DNA of 64,000 bases from Psococerastis gibbosa (taxonomy: Eukaryota; Arthropoda; Insecta; Psocodea; Psocidae), in NCBI GenBank assembly GCA_963971405.1, contig OZ020489.1:32707047-32771046 (forward strand), written 5' to 3'. Both the position numbers and the translations under genes were made by a program. Below are positions 47,901-56,038 of this stretch, one piece after another (position 1 is the stretch's first letter; the number at the start of each line of letters is the position of its first letter). The notes below the pieces were generated by a model, which was given only the letters and a program-made list of their open reading frames with translations, was not told where the DNA came from and did not search any database.

Positions 47901-50900
47901 CAGTGGGAAGGGGAGTTGACAGACAGGGTGAACCTTCTGATAATAGTGGATTCCAAACCACCCGGGGAATATGGCAAAATCACACGATTAATTCCGAGTT
48001 GATCAGGACTCGCCACGCACTTACACTGACTGGTAATCTCAGCGTATTATCATGCCCAACCCGTTCCCCTTTCTTTCGTAAGTAATTAACTGGTCTTCCA
48101 GTATTCGTCACAAATTTGCCTTATTTTCCAGTTTGAAAATTTTTCTAATCCATCACTAATAGGCTAATCCTTATTGTCTACAGGAACCTGCATGGTTTGA
48201 TCGCGAGGAGAACCGAGTTGGAGCGTTAAGTGCTAAACTGTCTGGAAGTATAGGTGATATACAAGGGATAGCTGGCTCAGCACTAAGTATGATTCTTCAG
48301 GGAATAACGTCTGTGTTCATTGGCCTCATCGTCAGCTTCATCTACTCGTGGAAAATGACGTTGGTCACGTGCTGTGCGCTGCCATTATTATTTTTTGGGG
48401 TCTACTACGAGTTTTACGTTGTGCAGGGGCAGAATTTACTCGAGAAGAAGGTCATCGAAGGGGCAACAAAGGTAAGAGATAGGGCTGCCTGCTTCATGAG
48501 TAAGAGTAAGATTTAAAATTTTGTAAGCAAGGCATGACCGAAATTTGACGAAATTCCTCGTTCCACAACCGCAAAGGTATATTTATGAAAATGGTTAGAT
48601 GAAAAATTCATAAAAAATACAAGCTTTCGCAGGAAATTAACAATCTATCACTTCAGAAAACCCCGATTTCATAGAAAGTAGTAATTATAAAATAAATAGT
48701 AAATAGGCAGCTTTTAGAGAAACCGTGCATTTTTTCGGGCCAGTGTTAACCAGTATAGGCCTACCTTTGCGGCTGTGGAACGAGAAATGAATTAATTTTG
48801 TATAAAATACACCGCCATTCCTTGTTTAAAAAAATATTATGCAATCTTAATGAGTAGGTGCAGTGGTAATATTGAAATATGTAAACACAATGCGATACTG
48901 CCATCTTATATTTAATGTGTTGTTAAAAATGTTTTAAGTTTCCGCATTGTTTACTATTATATGGTATGATATTATCCTAAGGTGTATTTTATTCTATAAT
49001 ATAAGTAGCCTTAGAATACCAAAAATATCACAAATTACTAAATGTGTTTTAGGTGGCTGTTGAAGGACTTTCTTGCATTCGAACTGTAGCTGGCCTTGGA
49101 AGAGAGGACTATTTTGTCCAGAAATACAGCGAAGAGTTAAGAGCTGGAGAAACGGTAATGAAGAAGAAATCATTTCTGCGAGGGTTCATTTTCGGTGTGG
49201 GCCAGTCAGCGACATTCATAGGATATTTAATCAGTCTTTGGTATGGTGGCGATCAAGTAGCCGATGGCGAAATGGAATATAAAGATGTCATAAAGGTGAG
49301 AATATTTAAATAATAAATATAGAATATTATGTAATGAATATAAACAAAAAGGGCTGCAGTTCCGTTGCGCCCAGAAAAGTAGCTTCACTTCTAATACTAC
49401 TTTTACTGCGCCTTACCCTCATGTAGGGTCGGCAGCACTACAACAGCGTTTCCACACAGTCCTGTTCTATGCGTCCTCATTTAAGAACCCCATACCTTTC
49501 ATATCTCCGGCAAACTTTCTTCGCAGTGTAACGTTCGGCCTCCCTGCGTCTTTTGCTGATAGAGGGTCGGCGGCACGACAGCGGAGTTTCCACATAATCC
49601 TGTTCTATGCATCCTCTGTTGAGAGCCCCAAACTTCTCATATCTCAATCGATCTTTCTTCCCAGTGTAACTTTCGGCCTTCCTGGTGGCCATCTTCCTTG
49701 TATTTCCCGGTTTGTTACTTTTTTCACTAAGTAGTTTTCGTCTCTACACCGTACGTGTCTTCACCAGTTCAGCCTCTTTTCCCTCAGTTTCTCCTGTGCG
49801 AACAGTTAGTCTTAGTCCCCAATGTGAGTAGGTTAAAGGATGAGAAATTACTAACGATACAACACTTTTTCTTAGTCTGAAAGTTTTCCCAAATTATATA
49901 CATTTTTTAAACGGCCACACACTTTTAAATAAAATGTTATTTTTAACTGGTACCTACTGTACTATGAGTACGTTCCGTAGTCTTCATACGGGGATACCCG
50001 TATTTATACTTGAACAGCTGTTGGCTCATGAGACCCATTATGGGCTAAATGAAATTTTCTATTTTCAGATAAGTGAAGCGCTCTTATTTGGAGTTTGGAT
50101 ATTAGGACAAAGTTTAGCATTTGCTCCAAACTATGGAAAAGCTAAATTATCTGCTGGAAGGATATTTGCAATTCTTGATCGCGCAGGCACAATTAAAGAT
50201 GGCACTTCAAATGAAAAAATGGAACCTAAAGGCAGAATAGAGTATGAGAACGTGAGTAAATAAAATATATTTTCGTACAATGACAGCAGGGGGGGGGATC
50301 CATTGTCATCACTATTACCAGACCGGAGAGAGTCTCAAGCGTTATCTAAGATATAGACTATTGTTTAATTAATTTCTTAGAGCTACTGAGTGATTTAGCT
50401 GCCCTAACCTCCAATGGTTCCAGTGGCGAATGGTGTATAGTACTGTAGACTGTCTCGTGGTCTTATGTAGTGGTATTTCGTATGTTGTGCCATTGCACTT
50501 TGACTCTAGTTTTGTATATTTTTGTGTGATGTAGGAAGGTGGGTTTGAGTGGGTTACTTGGCACATTAGTATTAGTGCGTGATATTGCGTTCTTTGATCA
50601 GTGGTTAGAAATTTTAGTACTTTGTACTTATATATTTATTTTATATTTTTATATTACATTATATTTTGTTACTTGTATTATTATAAAGATTTCTTTGATC
50701 TAATAAGTATTGAAGTGTGTAATCAGGACCGTTATATAGTACTACAGTAGTATTGCATGGTATATTGTCAATTCTTTAATAATTTTTAGTTCTTAAAAAA
50801 ACCTCGCACCTACATTATTTACCTCGCTTGGCTGAATAAAATTACCAAACTTGTAGTCTATTATATCACTGAATTCGTCTTGCAGGTCGCATTTGCCTAC

Positions 50901-53900
50901 CCGACTAGACCAGAGGTAAAAGTTCTGCAAGGTCTGTCCATGAGAATTGAACCTTGCAGCAGTGTGGCGTTTGCGGGGGCCAGTGGTTGTGGAAAGTCCA
51001 CGCTAGTCCAGCTGCTACTGCGACTGTATGATCTCGAGGGCGGGTCCATCCGCATGGACGGGCAAGACATTAGACATATAAGGACGAAAGCTCTAAGGAG
51101 CCATATGAGTCTGGTCTCACAGGTAAGAGAGCATACTTTCTGTAAACTACTGCTTCGCGTGTCCAGGGGGACACGTATTTAATGGGTTTGTCCAAAATCG
51201 AGCAGCTTGGACGGCTTTGTCGCTTGCATCATGCAGGTCGTCAATTGTGCAGGGACCAGATGGCTGTAGTGGGCAGACCAGCGGGTAGGCGGTATCCTGA
51301 ACAGTCCCACATCGACTTCGATGGCCAGGTGGTAACGTGCTTGCACTTGTGCGAGTCTTTACACGCCATGCAATCGGAGACGTGTCGTACTCATCACGGG
51401 TAATAACCTACAGAGGCGACTGAAAAGGTCAATCGGATACATTTATTAAATTGTTTGGATGCGATTAATCTTTGAAAAAAAAAAAAAAGTTACACCGGAC
51501 TTCTAGATTGATGCCTTAAGGGCAAGTCGGAGTGTTTTTGGTACATAGTCGATTTATATATAGGTATATAAATATATATAGTAGAGCCATTAAATTAGCG
51601 GAAATGCTGCTCTACATTTTGATGTGGCCTTCTCTGACACTAGGTTCTTCCTCGGTCGGGATTAAATAAATAAATAACCATTATTTATTTGCAAACAGAC
51701 CTAAAAGTCCAATACAATGCAAACCACCACATGGATTAACACACCAATTGTTTTTTGTACGAATCAAATTCAAAAATTGTGGTCATCTGTGCATTAGAAA
51801 GAAATACATTTCTTATATCAGAATGCTCAGAAATGTTTTTTCGTTTCTTATATATTTGACAAGTCTAGGATTGAAATTTTATGAGATATTTGATTTTTAC
51901 ACTTATATACAGGCGCGGATCCAGAATGAGACCAAGGAGGGGGCTAAGATAAAATTTCAATTTTTTAATTTAAAATTAGGGCTGAAATATTGGGGTTTTA
52001 CGCATTTTCAGAGCAATAAGGGTTCTATATTATCGGTAATTAAAACAATCGAGCACAAGAGGGGCCCCGGGGTCTCCCCTGGGAGAAAATTTGTGAAAAA
52101 TACGACTGAAATAGTGGGGTTTTACGCATTTTGAGGACCCTAATGAGGGGGGGGCTATAGCCCCCCCCATAGCCCCCCGTAGATCCGCGCCTGCTTACAT
52201 GACCTTTCCTCCTCCAATTGTTTCATAATTTCGAGGACGTGATAAAACAATAAATCCAACTGAGCAGATCTTGTTGAGTAGATTTCGAAATTGCGTGTGC
52301 TGCTGAGAAATATAATCTTAGGATGCTGATTTTTTTAAACTCAAATTCTTATGGCTTCCTCTTATTGATGTAGAGAATTGTTATTAAAGGTTCGCTGCCC
52401 TTTCTTCTCATTATTTGATTTAATTTTGTCCCTTATAATTATTTTTAACGGGTACTACATTTATAAAAACTGCATATAATAGGAGCAGAGTTGCACTAGC
52501 ATAGAGCATGTTTACCGACCGAGTCACTGTTACCTACTTTTTAAAATTATTCAAAATTAATTAGACGATATAGAGTGACAAGACAATGGAAAACATTTTT
52601 TGTGATAAGTGTAAGCCGACTTTGGTTGGCATGAGGGAGCGTAGGTAGTAACTGGTTTTATAATCGATAGGGAAGGGTCAGTGACCTTGTTGTGAACGTT
52701 GATTTTCTTCAGATTTCTGATTAGGCAATCATGTTGTTCATAACACTTTATATTATGGTTGTTGAGAATTAAATGGATATTAAATTAAATGGCAAAGATA
52801 ATCATGTCACATATGATTTTAAAGTAACCTTAGATGGTTGTGAGAGGCAAAGTCGTATTAAATACTACATATTACTATGTATTTATAGAGTCTCCATTGT
52901 ATTATTCTTGTTGCAGTTAAGAGTTAAGAGTGTACAGCCCATAGGAAATTGGCAGCCCGAAATTTAATACTTTTTATTTTTTATTTAATTAACTAAGCAT
53001 GTTATTAAAGATTTGGCTCATTAAAGCTGTAGAAGACTACTTCATGCATCATATAATAAGATATTTTTAATTTTCGAAATTGTAGTTTTTTCATAAACAT
53101 GATATAATATTTTATAAACAATAACTTTTCACGTATAATCGATTTTATAAGGAAACTACAATTTCAAAAACTAAAAATGCCTTATTATATGATGCATGAA
53201 GTAGTCTTCTACAACTTAAATGATCCAAATCTTTAATAACTTGCTTAGTTAATTAAATAAAAAATAAAAAAGTGTTAAATTTCCTACGGGCCGTACACTC
53301 TTAAATAGTGGCCACACACAACTTCATTCTAATCTAGAACCTTTAACCATTATTATTAACCATTGAGTTCACTATTTCAGGAGCCAGTGTTGTTCGACAT
53401 GACAATTGCTGAAAACATTGCCTATGGGGACAACAGCAGAAGAGTAGAGAGAGATGAGATTATCAAGGCTGCGAAGGCCGCTAATATTCACAACTTTATC
53501 GCGTCCCTACCAGAGGGCTACGAGACGGGTCTGGGCAAAGGAGGAGCCCAGCTTTCTGGGGGGCAAAAGCAGAGGATTGCGATCGCAAGAGCATTGGTTA
53601 GTTAATTCATCATATTACGATACATCAAATCATTAAAAAATTAAATGCAGATTACCTCAGCTTTGTCATGTAGCGTAACTGACTGATAACACACTTTCAT
53701 TTTGTCTAGGTTCGAAATCCTCGAGTACTACTTCTCGACGAAGCAACCAGTGCATTGGACGCAGAAAGTGAATCAGTGGTGCAAGCTGCTCTAGGAAAAG
53801 CTATGGAGGGGAGGACGACGATCACAATAGGGCACAGGTTAGGGGCAATTTCCGGGGCTGACGTCATTTGTGTGCTGGAGCACGGGAAAATTGTGGAACA

Positions 53901-53961
53901 GGGAACACACGACCAACTCATAGCCAGAAAGGGCGCATACGCTCGTATTCACTTGCAATGA
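26878..53961 (+). CDS. ABCB full transporter (P-glycoprotein/MDR type), complete, 19 coding exons
   Basis: ATP-driven exporter of amphipathic compounds in the plasma membrane; two six-helix TMDs and two NBDs in one chain. Exons: 26878-26924, 33089-33140, 35688-35875, 37050-37295, 39675-39971, 41332-41521, 42592-42816, 43769-43894, 44105-44308, 45806-45985, 46167-46335, 46469-46731, 47523-47705, 48184-48471, 49053-49295, 50069-50251, 50886-51122, 53381-53596, 53710-53961. Every junction is GT-AG and every phase closes, giving 3789 bp (1262 residues plus stop); human ABCB1 is 1280. NBD1: A-loop Tyr408, Walker [10 protein letters not shown] 434-442, Q-loop Gln482, LSGGQ 538-542, Walker B ILLLDE 558-563, His594. 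Linker about 635-690 is polar and acidic. NBD2: Tyr1033, GASGCGKST 1059-1067, Gln1107, LSGGQ 1165-1169, VLLLDE 1185-1190, His1221. Odd: the H-loop of NBD2 reads GHRLGA, not AHRLST. N-glycosylation sequons NLT and NGT lie in the first extracellular loop. No canonical AATAAA soon after the stop; AATATA at 54306. A second copy starts at 59098. Which ABCB subfamily member this is cannot be settled by eye. Confidence 0.95.
27285..27895. mobile_element. Hairpin MITE with a second hairpin inside
   Basis: Outer ends GGCGGGTATTCCACATACGT / ACGTATGTGGAATACCCGCC with TTA on both sides (27282-27284, 27896-27898). A second, almost perfect palindrome sits at 27643-27785 (GGCGGGTATTCCATATACGT..GTATGTGGAATGGGCGCC), so one element has entered another of the same group. 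In ABCB intron 1. Confidence 0.75.
28045..28113 (+). repeat. SINE family A, 3' end only
   Basis: AAGCCCTAACTCAGCTAGAT..TTGGTAATAGAACAAAAAAG matches the last ~70 bp of the family. Confidence 0.6.
28200..28610. mobile_element. Hairpin MITE interrupted by a hAT-like MITE
   Basis: Diverged relative of the 3160-3372 hairpin (left GGAGCAGTAGAAAGTGGACT, right GATGTAGACAAAACATTTTA). Split by the element at 28315-28483. Confidence 0.45.
28315..28483. mobile_element. hAT-like MITE, 169 bp
   Basis: Ends CATGGCCGTGCCCAGG / CCTGGGCACGGCCTTG are inverted. Flanking octamers TGTGCGGT (28307-28314) and TCTGCGGT (28484-28491) match at 7 of 8. Internal deletion relative at 55251-55315. Confidence 0.75.
28951..29200. 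mobile_element. MITE, 250 bp
   Basis: GGTATTGTCATCCGCCATTT at the left and AACATGGCGGATGACAATAC at the right are inverted repeats of about 30 bp. AT-rich core, no coding. ABCB intron 1. Confidence 0.75.
29239..29387. mobile_element. MITE, 149 bp
   Basis: Ends AGTCGACGCAAGTT and, reversed, AGTCAATGCAAGTT, continuing to GTTTCACTC on both arms. Palindromic core ATAGTAAATATTTACTA. Confidence 0.7.
29560..30037. other. Intron-1 flank shared with the second ABCB copy
   Basis: Stretches such as CCACCTCTTCCGCTCGCAGC, ATCTACAAGGCTGTGCCCAG and AATGAATGGCTCACAC recur in order at 61740-62580. It leads directly into the tandem array. Confidence 0.65.
30038..32604 (+). repeat. Tandem array of ~196 bp units in ABCB intron 1
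   Basis: Thirteen units, each starting near GTAAGCGGGATG. GCGGG positions: 30044, 30240, 30436, 30632, 30836, 31025, 31221, 31425, 31614, 31818, 32012, 32216, 32410. Spacings are 196,196,196,204,189,196,204,189,204,194,204,194. The 204 bp units carry an ACTCTGTGAG insertion; the 189/194 units lack the GCATCAAATACATTGG segment. The pattern is a 589 bp trimer twice, then a 398 bp dimer twice. No long frame. Confidence 0.95.
32605..33088. other. End of ABCB intron 1, nothing recognised
   Basis: Contains GGCGTAGCCAGGGAGGGGTC and, further right, CACCCCTCCCGAAAAATATTTTTGG (broken here: CACCCCTCCC then TTTTTGGCTACACC), suggestive of an eroded MITE with GGTGTAGCC-like ends. Otherwise plain. Confidence 0.3.
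33089..33140 (+). CDS. ABCB exon 2
   Basis: 52 bp; acceptor ATTTCAG/AATCCA, donor TCATTG/GTAAAT. Encodes (R)[17 protein letters not shown], the linker into the elbow helix. Too short to stand out by length, but it is the only piece that joins exon 1 (phase 2) to exon 3 (phase 0) with a typical ABCB (F)LSLFRYA junction. Confidence 0.8.
34370..34500 (-). repeat. SINE family A, reverse, 3' part
   Basis: CACTAAGCCAACCTAGCGGA..GGACCGCCTGCTTTACATGC is the reversed body and tail; the tRNA-like head is missing. ABCB intron 2. Confidence 0.65.
35095..35230. repeat. Dispersed repeat, 10725 family
   Basis: CATTAAAAATGTAAACAAGATAATTTTATAATGGAAAGT (reverse of the 10.8-10.98 kb body, split here for brevity: AACAAGATAATTTTATAATG). 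Partial. Confidence 0.45.
35688..35875 (+). CDS. ABCB exon 3 (TM1)
   Basis: Residues 34-96. [20 protein letters not shown] leads into TM1, followed by the first extracellular loop with an NLT sequon. Donor GAAGT/GTAAGT. Confidence 0.9.
35923..36363. mobile_element. MITE with a SINE inside
   Basis: Ends TACACTCGAATATT and, reversed, TACACACTCGAATATTGG; arms GGAATGTTTATATTGAAG / CTTCAACATAAACATTTC. A SINE family C copy interrupts the left half at 36003-36173. Confidence 0.65.
36003..36173 (+). repeat. SINE family C
   Basis: CTTCGATGGCAAGGTGGTAG..GGAGACGTGTCATAACCCAA..GACTGAAGAGGTCAATCGGA and a run of 16 A residues. Intact 3' end. Confidence 0.75.
37050..37295 (+). CDS. ABCB exon 4 (TM2-TM3)
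   Basis: Residues 96-178. NGT sequon, TM2 ([20 protein letters not shown]), then the intracellular helix with [18 protein letters not shown], the coupling-helix motif of ABCB exporters. Confidence 0.9.
37687..38012 (+). repeat. SINE family B with long A tail
   Basis: Full copy ending in about 24 A residues; a second partial copy (CCCCCCGTCAGATTGACAGT) follows at 38085-38150. Confidence 0.75.
38679..39062. mobile_element. Nested-hairpin MITE, 384 bp, best preserved
   Basis: Perfect outer ends GGCGCCCATTCCACCGACCG, TTA on both sides (38676-38678, 39063-39065). Inner hairpin begins GGCGGGGTTTCCACCGACCT and ends with its exact complement. In ABCB intron 4. Confidence 0.9.
39675..39971 (+). CDS. 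ABCB exon 5 (TM3-TM4)
   Basis: Residues 178-277. [21 protein letters not shown]3/TM4, then [20 protein letters not shown] and [12 protein letters not shown], the conserved intracellular loop 2 region of ABCB proteins. Confidence 0.95.
41332..41521 (+). CDS. ABCB exon 6 (TM5)
   Basis: Residues 277-340. [20 protein letters not shown] then TM5 ([20 protein letters not shown]) and the loop to TM6. Donor CCAATA/GTAAGT. Confidence 0.9.
42040..42310 (-). repeat. Probable dispersed repeat, family unknown
   Basis: GC-richer stretch with a G run (42080-42097) and CTTCCTTGTGACCTTGCTTC; it looks like LINE 3' sequence in reverse, but I found no diagnostic protein motif. Confidence 0.3.
42592..42816 (+). 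CDS. ABCB exon 7 (TM6 to NBD1 A-loop)
   Basis: Residues 341-415. TM6, the [17 protein letters not shown] linker, then [17 protein letters not shown]; Tyr408 is the A-loop aromatic that stacks on ATP. Confidence 0.95.
42990..43450. mobile_element. MITE, ~460 bp
   Basis: Ends TATTACAGTGATTTGGGATT and, reversed, TATTATGGCGATCTGGGATT; arms continue through AACACCGG and a GTTTATTTTTTAATACC match. Non-coding, ABCB intron 7. Confidence 0.75.
43560..43700 (+). repeat. SINE family B, partial
   Basis: CCACTGTAATCAGGAGCTCC..CCCCGCCAGGCTAACAGGGT; head missing. Confidence 0.55.
43769..43894 (+). CDS. ABCB exon 8 (Walker A, NBD1)
   Basis: Residues 416-457. [11 protein letters not shown] and [19 protein letters not shown]; Lys440 is the Walker A lysine. 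Confidence 0.95.
44105..44308 (+). CDS. ABCB exon 9 (Q-loop, NBD1)
   Basis: Residues 458-525. [34 protein letters not shown] with Q-loop Gln482. Confidence 0.95.
44500..44690. repeat. Diverged copy of the 52.9 kb hairpin family
   Basis: TTAATTAAATTTTTAAGATT, CAAGTTGTAG and a trace of GTAGAAGACTA..CAT resemble the arms of the element at 52917-53306. Confidence 0.35.
44695..44770 (-). repeat. tRNA-like sequence (SINE or pseudo-tRNA)
   Basis: The minus strand reads GCAGCTTGTGGTCCAGTGAT, an anticodon-arm-like ACGCC..GGCGT, and B box GGTTCGAATCC. The T stem does not pair well, so not a functional tRNA gene. A second B box, GGTTCGAATCT, lies on the plus strand at about 44836. Confidence 0.45.
44893..45735. 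mobile_element. 0.85 kb DNA transposon
   Basis: AGAACCGGTACGAGCTTACT to ATAAATTGGAAAGC, both ends present, in ABCB intron 9. GACAGACAGACAGACATACA run near the right end. Confidence 0.8.
45806..45985 (+). CDS. ABCB exon 10 (signature and Walker B, NBD1)
   Basis: Residues 526-585. [20 protein letters not shown] and [12 protein letters not shown]. Confidence 0.95.
46167..46335 (+). CDS. ABCB exon 11 (H-loop, NBD1)
   Basis: Residues 586-642. [18 protein letters not shown] with His594, then [20 protein letters not shown]. Confidence 0.95.
46469..46731 (+). CDS. ABCB exon 12 (linker, TM7)
   Basis: Residues 642-729. Acidic, phosphorylatable linker ([20 protein letters not shown]) and TM7 ending [15 protein letters not shown]. 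Confidence 0.9.
47523..47705 (+). CDS. ABCB exon 13 (TM8)
   Basis: Residues 730-790. [20 protein letters not shown] is TM8; then [15 protein letters not shown]. Confidence 0.9.
47797..48065 (-). repeat. SINE family B, reverse
   Basis: Reverse copy in intron 13: GGTGAACCTTCTGATAATAG, GATCAGGACTCGCCACGCAC. A 60-codon plus-strand frame here is only repeat. Confidence 0.7.
48184..48471 (+). CDS. ABCB exon 14 (TM9-TM10)
   Basis: Residues 791-886. Starts [20 protein letters not shown], the second coupling helix; then [20 protein letters not shown]. Confidence 0.95.
49053..49295 (+). CDS. ABCB exon 15 (TM11)
   Basis: Residues 887-967. [19 protein letters not shown], then [20 protein letters not shown]. 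Confidence 0.95.
49400..49700 (-). repeat. Minus-strand frame with a repeated ~45-residue motif
   Basis: Reads [35 protein letters not shown], then [20 protein letters not shown] and, after a stop, IEQDCVET. A ~140 bp block is thus present about twice. Family unknown; likely part of a dispersed repeat in ABCB intron 15. Confidence 0.4.
50069..50251 (+). CDS. ABCB exon 16 (TM12)
   Basis: Residues 968-1028. [19 protein letters not shown] with TM12, then [19 protein letters not shown]. Confidence 0.95.
50886..51122 (+). CDS. ABCB exon 17 (Walker A, NBD2)
   Basis: Residues 1029-1107. [40 protein letters not shown], ending LVSQ with the Q-loop Gln1107. Confidence 0.95.
51314..51488 (+). repeat. 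SINE family C, full length
   Basis: TCGATGGCCAGGTGGTAACG, ACCTACAGAGGCGACTGAAA and an A-rich tail (51472-51488). Best copy of this family; in ABCB intron 17. Confidence 0.8.
51910..52193. mobile_element. hAT-like MITE, CAGGCGCGGATC ends, copy 2
   Basis: 284 bp, CAGGCGCGGATCCAGAATGA to GTAGATCCGCGCCTG; internal blocks in the opposite order to the 14469 copy. Flanking octamers CTTATATA / CTTACATG are weakly similar. Confidence 0.75.
52917..53306. mobile_element. Hairpin MITE, ~390 bp
   Basis: TTAAGAGTGTACAGCCCATA and TACGGGCCGTACACTCTTAA form the ends; long inner arms GTAGAAGACTACTTCATGCA / TGCATGAAGTAGTCTTCTAC. Relatives at 54370-54660, 54690-55090 and 57685-57880. Confidence 0.8.
53381..53596 (+). 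CDS. ABCB exon 18 (signature, NBD2)
   Basis: Residues 1108-1179. [17 protein letters not shown] and [17 protein letters not shown]. Confidence 0.95.
53710..53961 (+). CDS. ABCB exon 19 (Walker B, H-loop, stop)
   Basis: Residues 1180-1262. [58 protein letters not shown] at 53959-53961. Confidence 0.95.
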   Translation, partial: VRNPRVLLLDEATSALDAESESVVQAALGKAMEGRTTITIGHRLGAISGADVICVLEHGKIVEQGTHDQLIARKGAYARIHLQ

Positions 53962-54369
53962 GATTAAGGCATGGTCCTAACATCGCTTGAAAAGTGACTG
54001 CAAGAAATACTGCCTGCACCACCATTCATTGCTAGATGGGGCAGACTTTTCAAGTGATGATGGCAACCGCCCTAAGTCGTCATTTAGAAATTACTATTTA
54101 TTAGTGTGTACGCTTACAGCCTAGCATTCCTGATCAAATACTGAATTTAGTTGATAAATAGCCATAAAAGATAGATTATATTTGTAATTGTACTTAGATA
54201 GTATTATTGACAGCCTCTATTTTTATGTGTTTTTCCAGTAATTTTGTACCCGTTGTAATTGCCTATACTCGTATTATTTTGTACATACCTACCTTACTCT
54301 AAGCGAATATAAAATTATGCTTAATTTTTTAATGGGTTACAGTTATTAAGTTTAGTAGCTTAGGCTACC

Positions 54370-54660
54370 TTTTCAATTCTTTTTATTCTTTATTTCATTA
54401 ACTCAGCAAGTTATTAAAAATTTGGCCAACTTAAGCTGTATAAGACTACTTCGTGCATCATGTAATCGGATTTTTTGACTTTTCAGTTTTGTAGCTCAAA
54501 AAATTCTAGTTTACGCGAAATTTTAGCTCCACTGGTTTTTATGAAAGTACTAAGGTACCAAATATTTAATATTATATGATGCATGAAGTAGTCTTCTACA
54601 ACTTACATGAGCCAAATCTTTTATCACTTGTTTGTTAATTAATTAAAAATAAAAAGTCAA
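54370..54660. mobile_element. Hairpin MITE, 52.9 kb family
   Basis: Arms TGTATAAGACTACTTCGTGC / GCATGAAGTAGTCTTCTACA around an AT-rich core, 400 bp past the ABCB stop codon. Confidence 0.65.
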
Positions 54661-54689
54661 TAAAACAACTAATTTTCTAATTTTCTACG

Positions 54690-55090
54690 TAGCATGTCCT
54701 CTAGCATGTCCTGTAGGAAATTCGTTGTTTTTACAGGCTCCTTATTTTTTATTTAATTAACAAAGCAATATGTTAAAGTTTTGGTTCATTTAAGTTGTAG
54801 AAGACTACTTCATGCATTATAATTATTATAAAGCATATTTTTAATTTTTGGTACCCCGTAGCTTTTTAATATAAATAATTGAGGTCTAAAATTTCACATA
54901 TATACCATGCAAAAACTAAAAAAAACAATAATTAATAATACGGTACCCTATTATATGATGCACAAAGTACTTACTTTATCCAGTAGTCTTCTAGAACTTA
55001 AATGAACCAATATTTTAATAACTTGCTTAGTTAATTAAACAAAAAATAAGAAGTAATAAATTTCGGCCTGCCAATGTCCTACGGTACGGT
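54690..55090. mobile_element. Hairpin MITE, 52.9 kb family
   Basis: AGTTGTAGAAGACTACTTCA and its inverted partner near 55000, with TTATTTAATTAACAAAGCAA arms. Directly adjoins the previous copy. Confidence 0.65.
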
Positions 55091-55250
55091 ACGTAAGATC
55101 TATAACTTTGGGCTACAAGCAATTCAGAGAGTGATTGTCCCGTCTCTCTTATATACAAAGAACTCTATGTTAAACGAAAATCTACCGGTCCTTTCATATT
55201 TTCGGCTACGGTATAGGGAGACAAAGTCACAGGTAAGATGTGCCTGAAAT

Positions 55251-55315
55251 CATGGCCGTGCCCCGGGGGGTGGTTCATGTGGTCCCCCTGAAATAAAAAC
55301 CTGGGCACGGTCTTG
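55251..55315. mobile_element. Deleted hAT-like MITE
   Basis: CATGGCCGTGCCCCGGGGGG and AAAACCTGGGCACGGTCTTG: both ends of the 28315 element with most of the middle gone. Confidence 0.6.
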
Positions 55316-56037
55316 CCTGAAATACCACGAAAGTAGCGAAGGAAACCTAAACTTAGCTCAAAACATTGAAATTAGGTACCTAGGTACTCGTATCTACCGT
55401 GGTTAGGAAGTCAGGCCCCATCTTTTATTATTACATAGTATGTAGGTTTACATTGGTAGGTTAAAAAAGCTCACTGACAGATTTTTGTTTTTTAATTATG
55501 CATGAAACAAACTTTTTTTTTTAAAACTTATAGTTAGGTTCTTCAAGAATCACATTAAATTATGGTGGTGATATTTTGGTTGGTCTGTGAAATTAGGTGC
55601 TTCCGAATGTATCATAATTATGTGATTTACCGTGACAAATAGCAACACTTAACTAAGTCGGTACACAAGTTATAGATTATTAGGTAATAACACAATTATA
55701 TGCGAGAAAGGTAGTTTGAACTTCAATATTATTATTATTATTATACTATAAATTACACGTCTTCCCAGACAATAATAATGTCCTGAAGGATGTTTTTATG
55801 GACCTAGGTCTACTTGGTCTCTTGCCCAATGCCAACGACCCCACGGATCCAAAAAAATCTGGACTTGGCGAACCCCCTGATTTTTCTAGATTCTCTAGTT
55901 TCGGTTATGTATAGTAGCCTAAATCTCATGCATGTTTCATATGACCTAAGTATGGAATTTGAAGCAAAAATTCTTCTAAAAGTAGTTATAAATCGAAGGG
56001 TGAACTCAGTAGAACCAGTCAAAGAGCAAAAGCCACC
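55316..56037. other. No gene recognised
   Basis: Intergenic sequence between the ABCB copies. The 103-codon frame at about 55814 overlaps TTGCCCAATGCCAACGACCC, also present near 28705, so probably repeat-derived. Confidence 0.35.
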
Positions 56038-56038
56038 T

